Below are positions 11,450 to 24,690 of a stretch of 64,000 nt of DNA, one piece after another. Origin of the DNA: Mytilus californianus (taxonomy: Eukaryota > Mollusca > Bivalvia > Mytilida > Mytilidae); NCBI RefSeq assembly GCF_021869535.1, contig NW_026262659.1, positions 12,878,165 through 12,942,164 of the forward strand, read 5' to 3'. The position numbers and the translations under genes are program-made. How positions within the stretch are numbered: the stretch's first letter is position 1; every line of letters starts with the position of its first letter. The notes under the pieces are model-generated. The model ran no database searches. It had not been told where the DNA came from and worked only from the letters and a program-made list of their open reading frames with translations.

Positions 11450-12623
11450 AATCATCAATTATGGAAATGAGCACGAAGTTCAAAAATTTTATAACACTTT
11501 TAGATATTTGGATGATATATTGGCTCACAATAATGACGACTTAAGTGTGTAAACTAAAGAGATTTATCCTGCTGAACTGACTTTAAATAAAGCTAATACT
11601 AACAATGAACACTGCCCTTTCCTGGATCTTGATATCTATATCTTTAACGGAAAGCTTAATACCAAAATTTATGATAAAAGAGATGATTTTTCATTTCCTA
11701 TTGTTAATTATCCATTTTTAGATGGTGACATTCCCTTGTCACTTTATGTCTCTTCTTGTTCGATTCGCTCGTGTATGTAACAACGTATTTGATTTTAACG
11801 AAAGAAATCTCTGTATTACTGAAAAATTATTACACCAGGATTTTCGATATCACATACTAGTCAAAACATTTACTAAATTTTATCATCGGTACAAGAACAT
11901 AATTCGTAAATATAAATCAACATGCAGACATCTGATACGTTCAGGTATTTCACATTCAATCTTTTATGATAAAATTGTATACAAAGCACAAAAATGTCGG
12001 CACTCACCTCAAAAGCTAACCAAACCTTTAAACAGACTTACTCAAAAGGGATATAGTTACGATACTGTTGTCAGGTCATTAAAGATGGGATATTTTGGTA
12101 TTAATATTGATTCACTCATAGGGTCTTTGCGTCGGAAATTCATTCATTCTAAAGCAAGTTGTTCGCATGATACGGGTTATGTTCTTCTCATATATTCTAT
12201 GATGGTATGACACTTAACCCCTATCAGGAGGGATTGTTCTTGGTTTTCATATGATAAAAACATATTCTTTCAATCAGTTTAATTAATGTCTGGAGCTGGC
12301 ATGTCAGTAACCGCTAGTAGTCCTTTATTAATTTATGTATCATTGTCATTTTGCTTAGTTTCTTTTGTTACATATTCTGACATCGGACTCGGATGTCTTT
12401 TAAACTGAGTTTTACTCTGCGTATTGCTGTGTGTTTGTTTATTCTACATTGGCTAGAGGTATAAGAGGAGGGTTGAGATCTCACAAAACATGTTTAACCC
12501 CGCCGCATTTTTGCGCCTGTCCCAAGTCAGGAGCCTCTGGCCTTTGTTAGTCTTGTATGTTTTTTTAATTTAAGTTCATTTATATGTTTTGGAGTTTAGT
12601 GTAACGTCCATTTTCACTGAACT
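11450..12623 (+). pseudogene. broken reverse transcriptase with 3' region
   Basis: The first part reads FRYLDDILAHNNDDLSV and then a stop; YLDD is the RT catalytic box. It continues with FLDLDIYIFNGKLNTKIYD and KRDDFSFPIVNYPFLDGDI, then shifts frame into an open 162-codon stretch (11722-12210) with RFARVCNNVFDFNERNL and RSGISHSIFYDKIVYKAQ. Downstream is a 3' region with CAGTTTAATTAATGTCTGG, then the family B block CCCAAGTCAGGAGCCTCTGG. It replaces about 175 bases present in copy B (18250-18425), so it arrived with a small deletion. Confidence 0.75.
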
Positions 12624-12714
12624 ACCAACAGATGTGTTCCATTTGAAAATGCTGTAGGCACAACTGGCTTCCTAATGATCAATATCAACACATGGATGCA
12701 TCTAGGGAAGCAGT

Positions 12715-12870
12715 ATAAAATAAGGAGATGAGGGTTAATAACCAATGAGACAACTTTACAACATGTTCATATAACGTTGATTTAAGCATTTATGAGTCAC
12801 CATACAGCCTTCAACAATGAGCAAAACCCACACAGCCTACCCAGCTGTAAAATACCCCGATATGACAAAA
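12715..12870 (+). repeat. dispersed retroelement-tail repeat, family A
   Basis: AATAAGGAGATGAGGGTTAA, CCAATGAGACAACTT and CAGCCTTCAACAATGAGC. The matching copy at 18567-18720 is in the same position of the duplicated segment, so it was present before duplication. Confidence 0.7.
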
Positions 12871-15800
12871 TATAAAGCAATCCTAACGAAAAAAAAAACA
12901 ATGGCCTGTATGTCTATTTTCATGATGTCGTTTATCTTCTGGTGGCTTTGCATTGTTCCATTAGGTATTTTGTAACAGTTTCCAGGCAATTGTAAATCGA
13001 ACTGGTCTTCTACTATGTCCTTGATTACAACGAAGAATAAACTATTTAACAATTACTTTATTGTATATGTATGATAATACAATAGTTGAGGATTAATCCA
13101 AAGTGATTGGCATAATTCAAATGAACCATCAAGATTGGTAAAAGGAGGAAGTAATCTGTATGGCTAAACTTACGGTAAATTTATTTTCAAATGAAATGGA
13201 AATAGTTTGTTCAAGAGCTAAAATGGATTAAATGAAGCTGCTGGAAATAATTGTTTTTGTTTGTGTACATGTATCTGAATTATTTCAGGCCACACGGAAA
13301 ATACCAATAGAACAATTTCTTAATTTGTAGGAACTTTCTTTGAGAATATCACTTTCAATCTATTGTAGCTTAAATCATTGATTTATTTAAATTTTGAAAC
13401 CAGAGCAAACGCCATCATTAAATATATTAAAATAAACTTACTAAAAACCTTCGATAAAAAAACTTCTGATATTGTATTTTTCAAAAGGTTTAAGTTGCAT
13501 TCAACTTTAAAAGGTACGCCATTTATGTTCAAAGTCATTGTGATTGTTTTTTTTTTAAATTTACAGTGTAATCATGCCTAAACAGTTACCAGTTTAGAAA
13601 TGGGTTATTAATTATTATTTAATAAAACAAATAGTCAATACATACTTCTATTTACTTAATAAACAAGTACATTAATATATAAACATTGTTGTCCAGATTA
13701 GAAAATATATAGTTACAAGATCAATGGATTATTTTTAAAATACCTTTATTTTATTCAATCTCTAGATGTCATTCAATGTAATTGAATATCGCCATACCAT
13801 AAGGTCAAATTGCTGAAAGACCCCCTCCTCATGGGTTTATCTAAATTAGTTTTTTTCAAAATTATACCTGGTCATATCTTAATGTGTTGGACAATTTATT
13901 TAAACTCGTGGCGATTTACAGCTTGACATCTGTGAAATTTCAAATCCTGTATACTCTCTGAATTATTGAAATGAATGTTGTCTTATTTAAATCTGTCGAT
14001 CATGTATCATTACTGGCACATTATCCCATTTTTGTATTAATATTTTTGCTTGCACGTCAATGACGACTTATTAAACAATAAATTCTAATATATGAAAAAA
14101 CAGTATTACACAAAGTTAAAAAAAAAAAAATAATAAAAACCATAAATTAAACTACATCTTTAATTGATAAAGCCAAAATATCTTTACATTACACAATATT
14201 TATGATAACTATAAAGATTTATTTAAGAGTTAAGTGCTTGTTCTGTGCTTATTGTTAGGTGCATGTATTTGTTTCATTGTTAATGAAGTGACCGACATTT
14301 AAAGGAGAAGGTTAAGAACTAGTTTAACGCAGCTACATGTTGATGTGCCAAAGCCAATTCGGGAACCTGCCAATTGATTGTCTTTTGTACTATCTGAATG
14401 TTTTAGATGTAAGAAGATGTTTGTCTATTTATGTCGAGCAGTTGGTGTTGGTAGGATATCTGCCATAATCCATGTTAAATTTATCCACAGTGCATTGAGA
14501 CTTGAAGCGATAAGGGCTTGACATAGTGTATAGACACTTGTTTACTGCAAAAAGAATGCGTGTTTTTTTGTATTTACTTCATTAGAAAAGCTGGTCCCAA
14601 AAAATGAAAGATAGGATGTATACATACCTGAATATACGAGGAGCTAACTGATCAGATCAAAAGTGGCGTAAATATACTCATAGGGTCAACTTTGAAATAA
14701 TAAGTTTCTTGATAATTTATTTAATGTGTTTTTAATTTTCAATCATCAAAATTCTTTCTGCGGCGTGCCCATCCCTTCCCCACAATATCAAAAGGTCGTC
14801 TACTATAGTAATTTCCGAAAATATGTTGCATTATAGTTTATAGTTTTTAAATATGTTGGTGTCCGAATAACCGATATATAGTAGATTTAATTTTAAATAC
14901 CCAGTAAGCAGAATAAATAAATTGACATAATCAATATTTTAAAATGATGCTTTCAAACTAAGTATTTTAATTATGGTTCAGAGAAAAAAAAATGAAATGT
15001 TTGAATAGTATGTATGTCAAGGTAATTAATGTGCCTTCTTTGAATGGTTGTTATAATTCTGCAACTGTGTTCTAATGCACATATGAAACTTGCTCGACAT
15101 ATTCCATAGTATGTTACTTAAAGTTGAGTTAAACAAGTTTTAGTAGCTGGAGTTGTCTTAAAAGTAAAGTGTTATGTGACCATTTGCTTCGAGTTGAAAA
15201 CATCACTTGACTACATAATGTATGTGATAAAGAACAACGACAAAAAGATGTGTTCCGTTTCTCTGGGTCTGGTGCATGTAGGGATTTAATGGCATGCATT
15301 AATACACCATTACTACTATATCCATTTTAGCAAACGTAGTCGTAAGAGACCAACACCTCGTACAAATCAGCTTTGAAAAATGTCTGAAATATAAATAGAT
15401 TGCTGATGCTGATTTACAACGCAAATAGAACACTGTTCAACATAACGACACTAGTATATTCCCAAGTATCATTCAAATTTAAGCTCCTGATACATCAAGG
15501 GCAACACTGCATGCACATGTCCAGCGCAATATACTACCAGTATTCAGTCATAAATGCTTTTGTCAGCCAGATGATGCTATTGCCCATTAGTGAGTCATGT
15601 TACTCTAGGGTTAAATATGTCCTCATTGAAGCCTGCCGGCTTGACTCACCAGATCTACACAAATCGCACAAAAAAACTAGTAAAAAGACTTTTAAAGTAC
15701 AGATCTGAGAGTACTTGTCACTGAAAGCTAGTCAGTAGCCAATAACAACTACTAGTATATAAAACAATCTTGTATTCGAGACTAAAATATCAATCGGTAC

Positions 15801-16584
15801 ACAACAAATGTATTTGTTGCAAAGACATTAACATAGTGTAGCTGTATGGCAATAATATTTAGTTATGTTTTAACTTATTTATTACAAAATCAATGTTTGT
15901 ACCGATAAAAAAAATATGTAAAGATCTTATTACAGTGTTGAATTGATAACATTTGAGAACAAGTTTATTCAAAGAATCGATATATTTACACAGTGTGAAT
16001 CTAAATTAACCATCACTATAAACATGATCACCGTAAAAATTAGGATGTGCTATCCAGTTTGTAATATGTTTTCTACATGTACATGTATCGCCAAACTTCC
16101 AAACTAAATCTTTTTATCCATGAAAGCATCTAGTTAAGGTTTTTAAGGGGTAAGATCTGTATATTCATGGTCCGTGATTCTCAAATTTGATTGCTAACAT
16201 AATAAAACATATGTCCAAATTATAAAAAGGCCTTAAGGAATAATTCATAATGCATGTACATGTTATAATGTATCAAGCATTATTTTAGACAAGATACCTT
16301 CTAATTATCACTCGAGATGACCCCCGCAGACTGCCGATAATTATATTACCCGATATAAACATAAACATTCATGAAACATGCAATCGTATAATACCGATTT
16401 GTCTAGGTCTATTTGATGGCATGTTATAGATTATAAACATATGTAAATCATTGTGTTACCTGTATGAGAATGATTATTCCTAGTGGCATTTTACTGACTT
16501 TGAAGATTTCTTGAATAAAAAAATAATGCATGCAAGAAAGTTAATAATGTAGACTACATTTTGAAAATTTAAGATTGTTAGAAT
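12871..16584. other. gene-free stretch of copy A
   Basis: Collinear with 18720-22770. An open frame at 15400-15708 has a counterpart at 21671-21874, but stop position and frame are not preserved between the copies, so I do not call it. There are no splice-linked exons or recognisable domains. Confidence 0.55.
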
Positions 16585-16852
16585 TGCATTATGTCTTTCC
16601 ATTTGTCTTGACTCAAAGGCAACTGAAATAAAAAAAACGCGTTTGTCGTATTTTATTATAAGCCTGCTATATATCTTTATTTGACTTTTTACATAAATCA
16701 TCCTTAATTATGTTTCACTTGATCGATATCGATCAATAAGTTATAGTTTTTAATAGCGATTAATATTCAATTAAATTAATCAGTTAGAATAACAATGAGA
16801 TATTGAAAAGAAAATGTGAATGACATGTTGTAAATTTGATAATTACCCTCAA

Positions 16853-17304
16853 AGGGGCATTAGCTGTCATTTAGAGAAAAAAAAAAAATAAAATACGATT
16901 TGTTTTCTTTAATCAGTTCTCAAAGCGGAATACTGAAATACTATTTCATTAATAGCAGTCAGTTTGGTTCAATTTGGTCAAAATAAGATAAAAAAACATC
17001 GCAAATGTATTATTTACTTGCAAGTCAATAATTCAACCTACATGTATGTTGAACCCGTATTCATGTTATTCTCATTTGACCTTTAGCTGCAAATGGGTTA
17101 CTTACGCATGCCCTAAACGTGTTCAGTTTTTAAAAAGAAAAGAATGTAAATATTGGAAAGGAAAACAAGGGAGCCATCATAAATAAAAAATATTTCCTTG
17201 AACGACGGACTTTTGTAATTTGGATTTACGTTTTAGTTTGGTATGAATAAAATATGAGAATTTAAGCCTAATCGGTGAACATGAATTTGACAGCTAATGC
17301 CCCT
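16853..17304. mobile_element. complete TTAA-flanked MITE, 452 bp
   Basis: Termini are AGGGGCATTAGCTGTCA at the left and TGACAGCTAATGCCCCT at the right, a perfect inverted repeat. The right flank is TTAA (17305-17308) and the left flank is TCAA (16849-16852), one base from TTAA. The empty site survives in copy A at about 7160 as CCCTTAAAAGAAA, with one TTAA. The length, termini and target fit a non-autonomous piggyBac-type element. It has no coding capacity. Confidence 0.85.
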
Positions 17305-18009
17305 TTAAAAGAAATGACAGGAATTTTCACGTGTCGTTGCTTTTATATATACACAGCTCAACCAAAGGGTAAATAATTATGGTATAAATCACACATGGGT
17401 GAAATTCAGAAATCTCGTGGAATGGCCCGGTAATGGAAAGTGCTGTGAATGGTAGCTAATACATTTTGAAGACGCAGTAGCCATTATTATCTCATCCCGT
17501 CATTAGATTTTACAACAGAAAAACTGGAGAAAAAAATTATCATTACTATTGTATTCCTATATGATCGTAAGGCTCAACACAATAAAGACCAAAAGCCATA
17601 TGATATAACAAAATGAATTTTTCCAGTATTTGTTTACTCTATTTCTCCACTTTCGATATTTTCATTATAGTTTTTACAAGCTTTCTTATTCTGAGGTGGA
17701 AAAAAAAAATTTGAACCATTTTAAAGGTAGAATCCGAGAATAAATATGTGTATAATGCATGGAAGGGAGGCGTCTGCGTGTTTAAATTTAAAAGTAAAAG
17801 ATAATTAAGAAGACTATTAAAACAACTTTTATCTAGTTAAAATTTCTTAATATACTTTCTGTTTAACCCCGCCACTTTCTTCGTGTGCCTGTCTCAAGTC
17901 TGGAGCATGTAATACAGTGGTTGTAGTTGATTCTTGTCTGTCATATTTGTTTTTCGTAAATTGTTTTGATATAAATTAGGTCGTTAGTTTACTCGTTTAA
18001 ATTGTTTCA

Positions 18010-18165
18010 CATTTTCATATTTTTATGTCGGGGCCTTTTATAGCAGACTATACGGTATGGATTTTTCTCATTGTTGAAGAACGTACGGTGGCCTATAATT
18101 GTTTCTTTCCACTTCATTTTATTCTGATTGTAATCGTACCACATCTCCCCATTTTTATATTCATA
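18010..18165 (-). repeat. dispersed retroelement-tail repeat, family A
   Basis: Counterpart of 11225-11375 in copy B, with an internal loss around the GTCTTATTGG block. It reads CGGGGCCTTTTATAGCAGAC through CCACATCTCCCCATTTTTAT. Confidence 0.7.
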
Positions 18166-18566
18166 AAAAGAAAGATAAAATTCAAATGAATTACGATAAC
18201 TAGTAATGTTTGACTTAGTTAGATAAACTTTGACAAATCCAAAAACACGTTTCTCAGATTGTCCTGTTTTGATTTTTTCTGTGGTGCCCGTTATGCTTGA
18301 CTGTTCTAGTGCTTTAAACTAGTAAACCATAAGTCTCTACAGATGATTTTAGACCAATAAGGTGTTGGATTAGTCAATGATGCAAACGAAAAAGAACAAG
18401 CCATATGTGACATCTACGGCATCTGCGTCACAAACTACCAACAGATGTGTTCCAATTGCAATTGTTGTAGGCACAATTCCCGTCCTTTCATCTGTATATA
18501 GCATCAACGACACTGGCTTTATAATGATCAATATCAACACATGGGTGCATCTAGGGAAGCAGTATA

Positions 18567-18720
18567 AAATAAGGAGATGATGGTTAATTACCAACGAAAC
18601 AACTTTTCAACATAATCAAATAACGTTCATTTACGCAATTTTGAGTTACCATACAGCCTTCAACAATGAGTAAAACCCACACCGCCTAGCCAACTGTAAA
18701 ACGCCCCGATAGGACAAAAT
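18567..18720 (+). repeat. dispersed retroelement-tail repeat, family A
   Basis: Counterpart of 12715-12870, with AATAAGGAGATGATGGTTAA and CAGCCTTCAACAATGAG. Confidence 0.7.
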
Positions 18721-19154
18721 ATAAAACTATTCAAAAGAAAAAAAAAAAACCAACGGCCTGTATGTCTATTTTTCATGATGTCTTTTATCTGCTTGTGGTT
18801 TTTTATTGTTTCATTAGGTATTCAGTTTCCAGGCCATAGTTGATCGATCTGGTCTTCTACTATATATGTCCTTTATAACAACCAAGAATAAAATATTTAA
18901 AAAGTACTTTATTGTATATATATATAATGATACAACAGTTGGGTATTAATCCAAGGGTTGGCATAATTCAAATGAACCAGAAAAATTTGTAACAGGAGGA
19001 CGTAACCTTTATGGCAAATTTATATTCAAATTGAATGGAAATAGTTTGCTCAAGAACTAAAATGGCTTGAATGAGGAAGATGTAAATAATCGTTTATTTG
19101 TGTGTACATGTATCTGAATTATGTCAAGCCACATAGAAAATACCAAATTGAATA

Positions 19155-19361
19155 CTGTAAATTCAGAAATTATTGCGTGCATTTATTATTGTGATTTTTG
19201 TGTAAAGGACAAAAATGCGAGATTAATTATTGCGATTGCAGGAAAATCTTCACACAGTTATTTATATCAGATATCATAATGCGAGTTTTTATTTTTGCGA
19301 TACTCACTTAATCGCATTATTCGCATTAATAAAAACCTCGCAATAATTTCTGAATTTACAG
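19155..19361. mobile_element. TA-flanked MITE, 207 bp
   Basis: Inverted termini CTGTAAATTCAGAAATTATT and AATAATTTCTGAATTTACAG are flanked by TA on both sides (19153-19154 and 19362-19363). Interior GCG-containing blocks are also partly inverted, so the element can fold on itself. Copy A at about 13300 lacks it. The TA target suggests a Tc1/mariner-type parent. Similar terminal sequence is common in molluscan genomes by my recollection, which I cannot verify here. Confidence 0.85.
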
Positions 19362-20867
19362 TACAATAAACTCTTTATCTTTTATGAACTTACTTTGAGA
19401 ATATTTCTTATCAGTGGCTAAAGTTATTGATTTATTTAAATTTTGAAACCAGAGGAAAGACCATCATTAAATATATTAAATTAAACTTACACATAAAACT
19501 TCGGCTAACTACTTCTAATATTGTATTTTTCAAAAAAGTTGCATTCAACTTTAAAAAGAACGCCAATTGTGTTTAAATTATTTGTGTAATCATGCATAAA
19601 AAGTTATCAGTTTAGAAATGGGTTATTAATTATTATCTGATAACACAAATAGTCTATATATACTTCTGTGTACTTAATAAACAAGTACATTAATGTATAA
19701 ACAATGTTGTCCAGATTAGAAAATATATAATTACAAGATCAATGGATTTTTTTAAAATACCTTTATTGATATCAATCTCTGGATGTCATTCAATGTAATT
19801 GAATATCGCCATAACGGAAGGTCAAATTGCAGAAATACTACCTCATCATGGGTTTATATAAATTATTTTTTCAAAATTTTACATGTCATATCTTAATGTG
19901 TTGGGCATTTTGTTTAGACTCGTGGCGATTTACAGCTCGACATATTGTATAGAGATCTGTGAAATGTTAAATCCTGTATACTCTCTGTATTATTGAAATG
20001 ATTGTTGTCTAAATTTAAGTCTGTCTGTCATGTATCATTACTGGCACATTATCCCATTTTTATGTTAATAGTTTGTACTTGCACGTCAATGACGACTTAT
20101 TGACCAATACATTCCAATATATAAAAATACAGTATTAACACAAAGTTCAAAAAAATAAAAATAAAACATAAATTAAACTATATCTTTATTTGATAAAGCC
20201 AAAATACCTTTGCAACATACGATACTTATGAGTTAGTTGCTTGTTCTGTTCTTTTTTTAGGTATATTATTTTTTTTGTTAATCAAGTGACCGATATTAAA
20301 AAGGAGAAGGTTAAGAACTAGTTAAACGCCGCTACATGTTGATTTGCCTTAAAGCCAAGTCAGGATTTTGGCAATTGGTTGTCTTTTGTACTATATGAAT
20401 GTTTTGTCTATTTATGTCGAGCAATTGGTGTTGTTAGTATATCTGTCCTAATCTATGTTAAATTTATCCTAAGTACATTGAGACTTGAGGCGATAAGGGC
20501 TTGACATATTGTATAGACACCCGTTTACTTCAAAAAGAATTCGTCTTTTCTGTATTAACTTCATCAGAAACCTCGATCCCCAATAATGGAAGATAGGATG
20601 TATACATATTTGAATACACGAGTAGCTATCTGATCAAAAGTGGCGTAAATATCCTCATAGGGTCAACTTTGCAACTTAAGTTTCTTGATAATTTATGTCA
20701 TGCGTTTTATATTTTCAATCATCAAAAATCTTCCTGCGGCGTGCTCATTTCTTTCCTTACAATAGCACAATGTCGTCTACTATAGTAATTTCAAAAAATA
20801 TGTTTCATTATAGTTTGAAATTTAAATATATTGGTGTCCGAATAACTGATCTATAGTGTATTTAATT

Positions 20868-21190
20868 TTAAATACCCGGTAAGCAGATATTGAAAAAGCC
20901 ATATCATATCATATACACTTTATTATATACCTCAAGTAGATGTTTTTTTATATGTGACATGACGTTCTACAGATTAGAGGTTTAATAAAGCATTTGCAAC
21001 AGTGACTGATATCGATGACATGACGCCATATAGATTAAAGGTGTGATAAAACCTTTGCAACCGTTACTGATCTCGATATCATCACGGATGGCTTATACAG
21101 CACGATTGCCGTTGACCATATTACACATACAATTTATCTGTTTTTACTACTAAGTATATAATTATTGATTTTAAATACCCGGTTAGCAGA
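20868..21190. repeat. insertion flanked by long direct repeat
   Basis: The flank TTTTAAATACCCGGTAAGCA (near 20868) is repeated with one change near 21172, while copy A has it only once (near 14895). Between them are about 300 bases that include two tandem copies of a roughly 63-bp unit starting GACATGACG (20957-21082). Long flanking duplication suggests retroposition or a duplication-based insertion rather than a cut-and-paste transposon. Confidence 0.6.
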
Positions 21191-22770
21191 GCAAATAAAT
21201 GGACAAAATCAATATTTTAAGATATTTCTTTCAAACTAAGTGTTTTAATTATGGTTCAGAGAAAAAATGTTTAAAAATGTTTGAATAGTATGTTTGTCAA
21301 TGCAATTACTGCGCATTCTTTAAATGCATGGTTGTTATAATTCTGCAACTATGCTTTAATGTACATATGAAACTTGCTCGACATATTCGAAAGTATGTTA
21401 CTTAAAGTTGAGTTAAACAAGTTTTAGTAGCTGGAGCTGTCTTAAAAGTAAAATGTTATGTGACCATTTGCTTAGAGTTAAAGACATCACTTTAATATGT
21501 GATAAAGAAGAAGGACAAAAAAAGATGTAATTCGTTTCTCTGGGTCTAGTGCAAGTAGGGATTTAATGGCATGCGTTAATACACCATTACTATTATTTTA
21601 GCAAACGTAGTCGTAAGAGACCTCGAACAAATCAGCTATGAAAAATGTCTGAAATACAAATAGATAGCTGATGCTGATTTACAACGCAAACAGAACACTG
21701 TTCAGCATAACGACACTAGTATATTTCCAAGTATCATTCAAATTCAAGCTCCTGATACATCAAGGGCAACATAGCATGGACATGTCCAGCGCAATATACT
21801 ACCAGTATTCAGTCATAAATAATATAGTTTTTGTCAGTCAGATGATGCTGTTGCTCTTTAGTGAGTCATGTTAATCTAGGGTTAAACATGTGTAAAGATG
21901 TCCTCATTGAAGCCTGCCGGCTTGACTCACCAGATCTACAAAAATCGCACAAAAAACTAGCAAAAAGACTTGAGACACAAAGTACAGATCTGAGAGTACC
22001 CGTCACTGAAAGCTAGTTCATAGCCAATAACAACTACTAGTATATAAAACAATCGTGTATCCGAGACTTAAATATCAATTGGTACACAACAAATGTATGT
22101 GGTGTAAAGACATTAACATAGTGTTTTTGTATGACAATAATATTTAGTTATGTTTTAAATTATTGATTGCAAAATCAATGTTTGTACCGATAAAAAAATA
22201 TGTAAAGATCCTATTACAGTGTTGAATTGATACTATTTGAGAACAAAGTTTATTCATATCTTTACACGGAGTGAAATAAACTAGCCATCTCTATAAACAT
22301 GATCATCGTAAAAATTAGGATGTGATATCCAGTTTGTAATTTGTTTTCTACAGGTATAAATATCGCCAAACTTCCAAACTATTTCTTTTTATCTATGAAA
22401 GCATCTAGTAAAAGTTTTAATGTGGTATGAGATGTTAAATTCACGTTCCGTGATTCTCAAAACTTGCTAACATAATAAAACATATGTCCAAATTATAAAA
22501 AGGCCTAAAGAAAAAAATTATAATGGATGTACACGTTATAATGTATCAAGCATTTCGTGCGTATCTTAGACAAGACGCCATCTAATTATCGCTCGAGATG
22601 ACCCCCGCAGACTGCCGATAATCATATTACCCGATTAAACATAAACATAAACATAAATGAAACATGCAAACGTATAATACCTATTTGTCGAGGTCTATTT
22701 GATGGCATGTCATTACAAATATATGTAAACTATCGTTTTACCTTTATGAGAATGATTATTCCTGGTGGAT

Positions 22771-24589
22771 CCCTTGTTTCACTTTTCAATGTTGACATTC
22801 TTTTCTGTTTAATAACTGAACATTCAGACCTCATGCTGTTCACATGCACAACCTATCTCTACTTAGGTTCAGTTCAAATTAAAGGTTACATGCATACGGA
22901 TTCAAATGAGACTGAATTATTGATTTTCTGACCAATAATTCATCAGCGATCTTTTTTTTTTTTATTTTAGCTCATTTTAACTAAATTCAACCAAACTGAT
23001 ATGATATCTATAATCCAAATTCTATATAAAAAAATTTCGTTTCATGAGTAGTTTATGTCAACTTTAAGCAATTTGTGGTAACGAAATTGTAGACTTGATA
23101 ATTTACCAGTAATACACCGATTACGTTATGGAAATCGTTTTTTGATTTAATTTATCTTATCTTAGAATTGCGAATTCTTTGTTATTTAACGAAAAATATC
23201 TTCAATTTAACTGTAAGAGTTGTTAATCAATTAAATAGAACTAAACGGATCTTTACTGCGTTTGGCCATAAAATGTGATCTATAACAATACAAGAACAAG
23301 AATCGAAAAACCTCCTTCGAGATAAGAAATCATGGACTAATTCCTAAGTATGAATAACATAAGTTCGTAGAATGTTGTTGAGATAACACTAAGTACACCA
23401 ATTACAAGGATTGAATATATTTGTTTTGACAAATTATTAAAATAGACAGCGAATCGCAACCTTTACATCTGAAGACATTATGACAAAGGCAACACAACAC
23501 AAAAGCTGATATTAAGAAATGTAATTGCGCACCATGTAAAATGTCTGACATAGTTGAGATGGGTGCCGTTATCGTGTCATTTGAAGTTATTGGTATTAGA
23601 ATTATGAATGATCAAACAGGTAATTATACCAGTACAACAATGTGGGCTGACCAATATGATTTGCGGGACGAATAGACCAGACAAAAATCATATGCGGGAC
23701 CAATAAACCTGTCAAATATCAGAACGTGAAAATAAAAATATTTGCGACAGAGGAATTTTCCGGAGTTTCTTTTCTGTTAAATGATTCAAAGTTAAATATA
23801 AATCAACGTTTATTGTCATATGAGGTTTTAAAATTTTACAATCGGCACTTACAAGTGTAACAGGTACATGTAACAACGAAAAAGAGTGCAAAATCGTCAT
23901 GTACACGTAACACAATATCGGACATTCATAGTTCATAATACTGTTTCCATTACGGTGTGCATATCTAAGATTTTATACTTTTGTTATTTAATAAACTTGC
24001 ACATTAAAATTGTGCTTGTTTATAAGTATTATGATAAGTTTGGTATTATTAATTTTTGTCATGTAATGTATATTTATGTAGCGATATATTAAAAGAACTC
24101 CACAGTATTTTTTGAATGTTTAACTGCGCGCTGATGAATTTCTTATATTTCATCTAATAAATGGAGTAAAGAACTGTTTATGTCTAAACATTTAAAGACC
24201 ATGTAAGGTGGAAAATAGTACAGTTAAACTCAAATTGGCAACAACACATGATTAATATCAAATGAATTATATATTTTAACAAACTGTTGTTTGCATTTTA
24301 ATTCGGGTAAATAACGAGTATTGAATTGGAATCGTCCGTGTTGTTTCTTCAAGTTCTGAAAGACAATACCTTGATGCAGGGATATAGGTAAATACGTATG
24401 TGGAAATTAAACCCTTCATTCATAAGAAGTCGTTCAGTTAGAACCCAAGATAACCCGAAGATTAATATTGCATGCAGTTTTATGAATATTTTAAAATTAA
24501 AGTATTCGCAAGATAGGCATTTTTAATGTTTGTATTTATTTTTAATTACCCCTCTTTAATTTTTAGAAAAGCACTCCCGCAGTCTAATA
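22771..24589. other. gene-free interval
   Basis: AT-rich sequence with only short, unrelated open frames. I see no named repeat apart from a weak reverse match near 22965-23000 to the interior of the TTAA MITE. Confidence 0.45.
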
Positions 24590-24690
24590 TTTTCTGAAAA
24601 TCCTTCTGCAATTTGATTGGTAGACATTAACATATTTAAAGTAAGCAATCAGTTAAGGTAGGTGTTTCCAGCTTGTACAGTATTTGTATC
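24590..24690. repeat. possible truncated third copy of the segmental duplication
   Basis: TTCTGCAATTTGATTGGTAG here resembles TTCTGCAATTGGATTGGTAG near 6820, and similarity continues loosely for under 100 bases (GTGTTTCCAGCTTGTACAGT versus GTGTTCACTGTGGCCGGTAT). It is too short to be certain. Confidence 0.4.

Larger units (their letters stand above)
6915..16490. repeat. segmental duplication, copy A (with insertions)
   Basis: Collinear blocks 6915-7215, 10590-11449 and 12624-16490 match copy B (about 16585-22770) in order and orientation, with moderate divergence. Two large insertions, 7216-10589 and 11450-12623, break copy A and consist of retroelement material. The shared sequence has no recognisable gene. 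A short similarity to the start of copy A recurs at 24590-24690, so a third, truncated copy may follow. Confidence 0.75.
16585..22770. repeat. segmental duplication, copy B
   Basis: Collinear with copy A but lacking both large retroelement insertions. It instead carries its own insertions: a TTAA MITE (16853-17304), a TA MITE (19155-19361) and a 0.3-kb insertion (20890-21190). Similarity to copy A fades just after ATGAGAATGATTATTCCT (about 22770). Divergence is substantial, so the duplication is not recent. Confidence 0.75.

Noticed and set aside
18370-18594. Overlapping open frames on both strands
   Set aside because: The region is shared with copy A only in part, and the frame is not kept there. 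It looks like dispersed repeat sequence.
15400-21874. Related open frames at 15400-15708 and 21671-21874
   Set aside because: They are paralogous positions of the segmental duplication. Indels change the frame and stop between the copies, with no domain or splice support.
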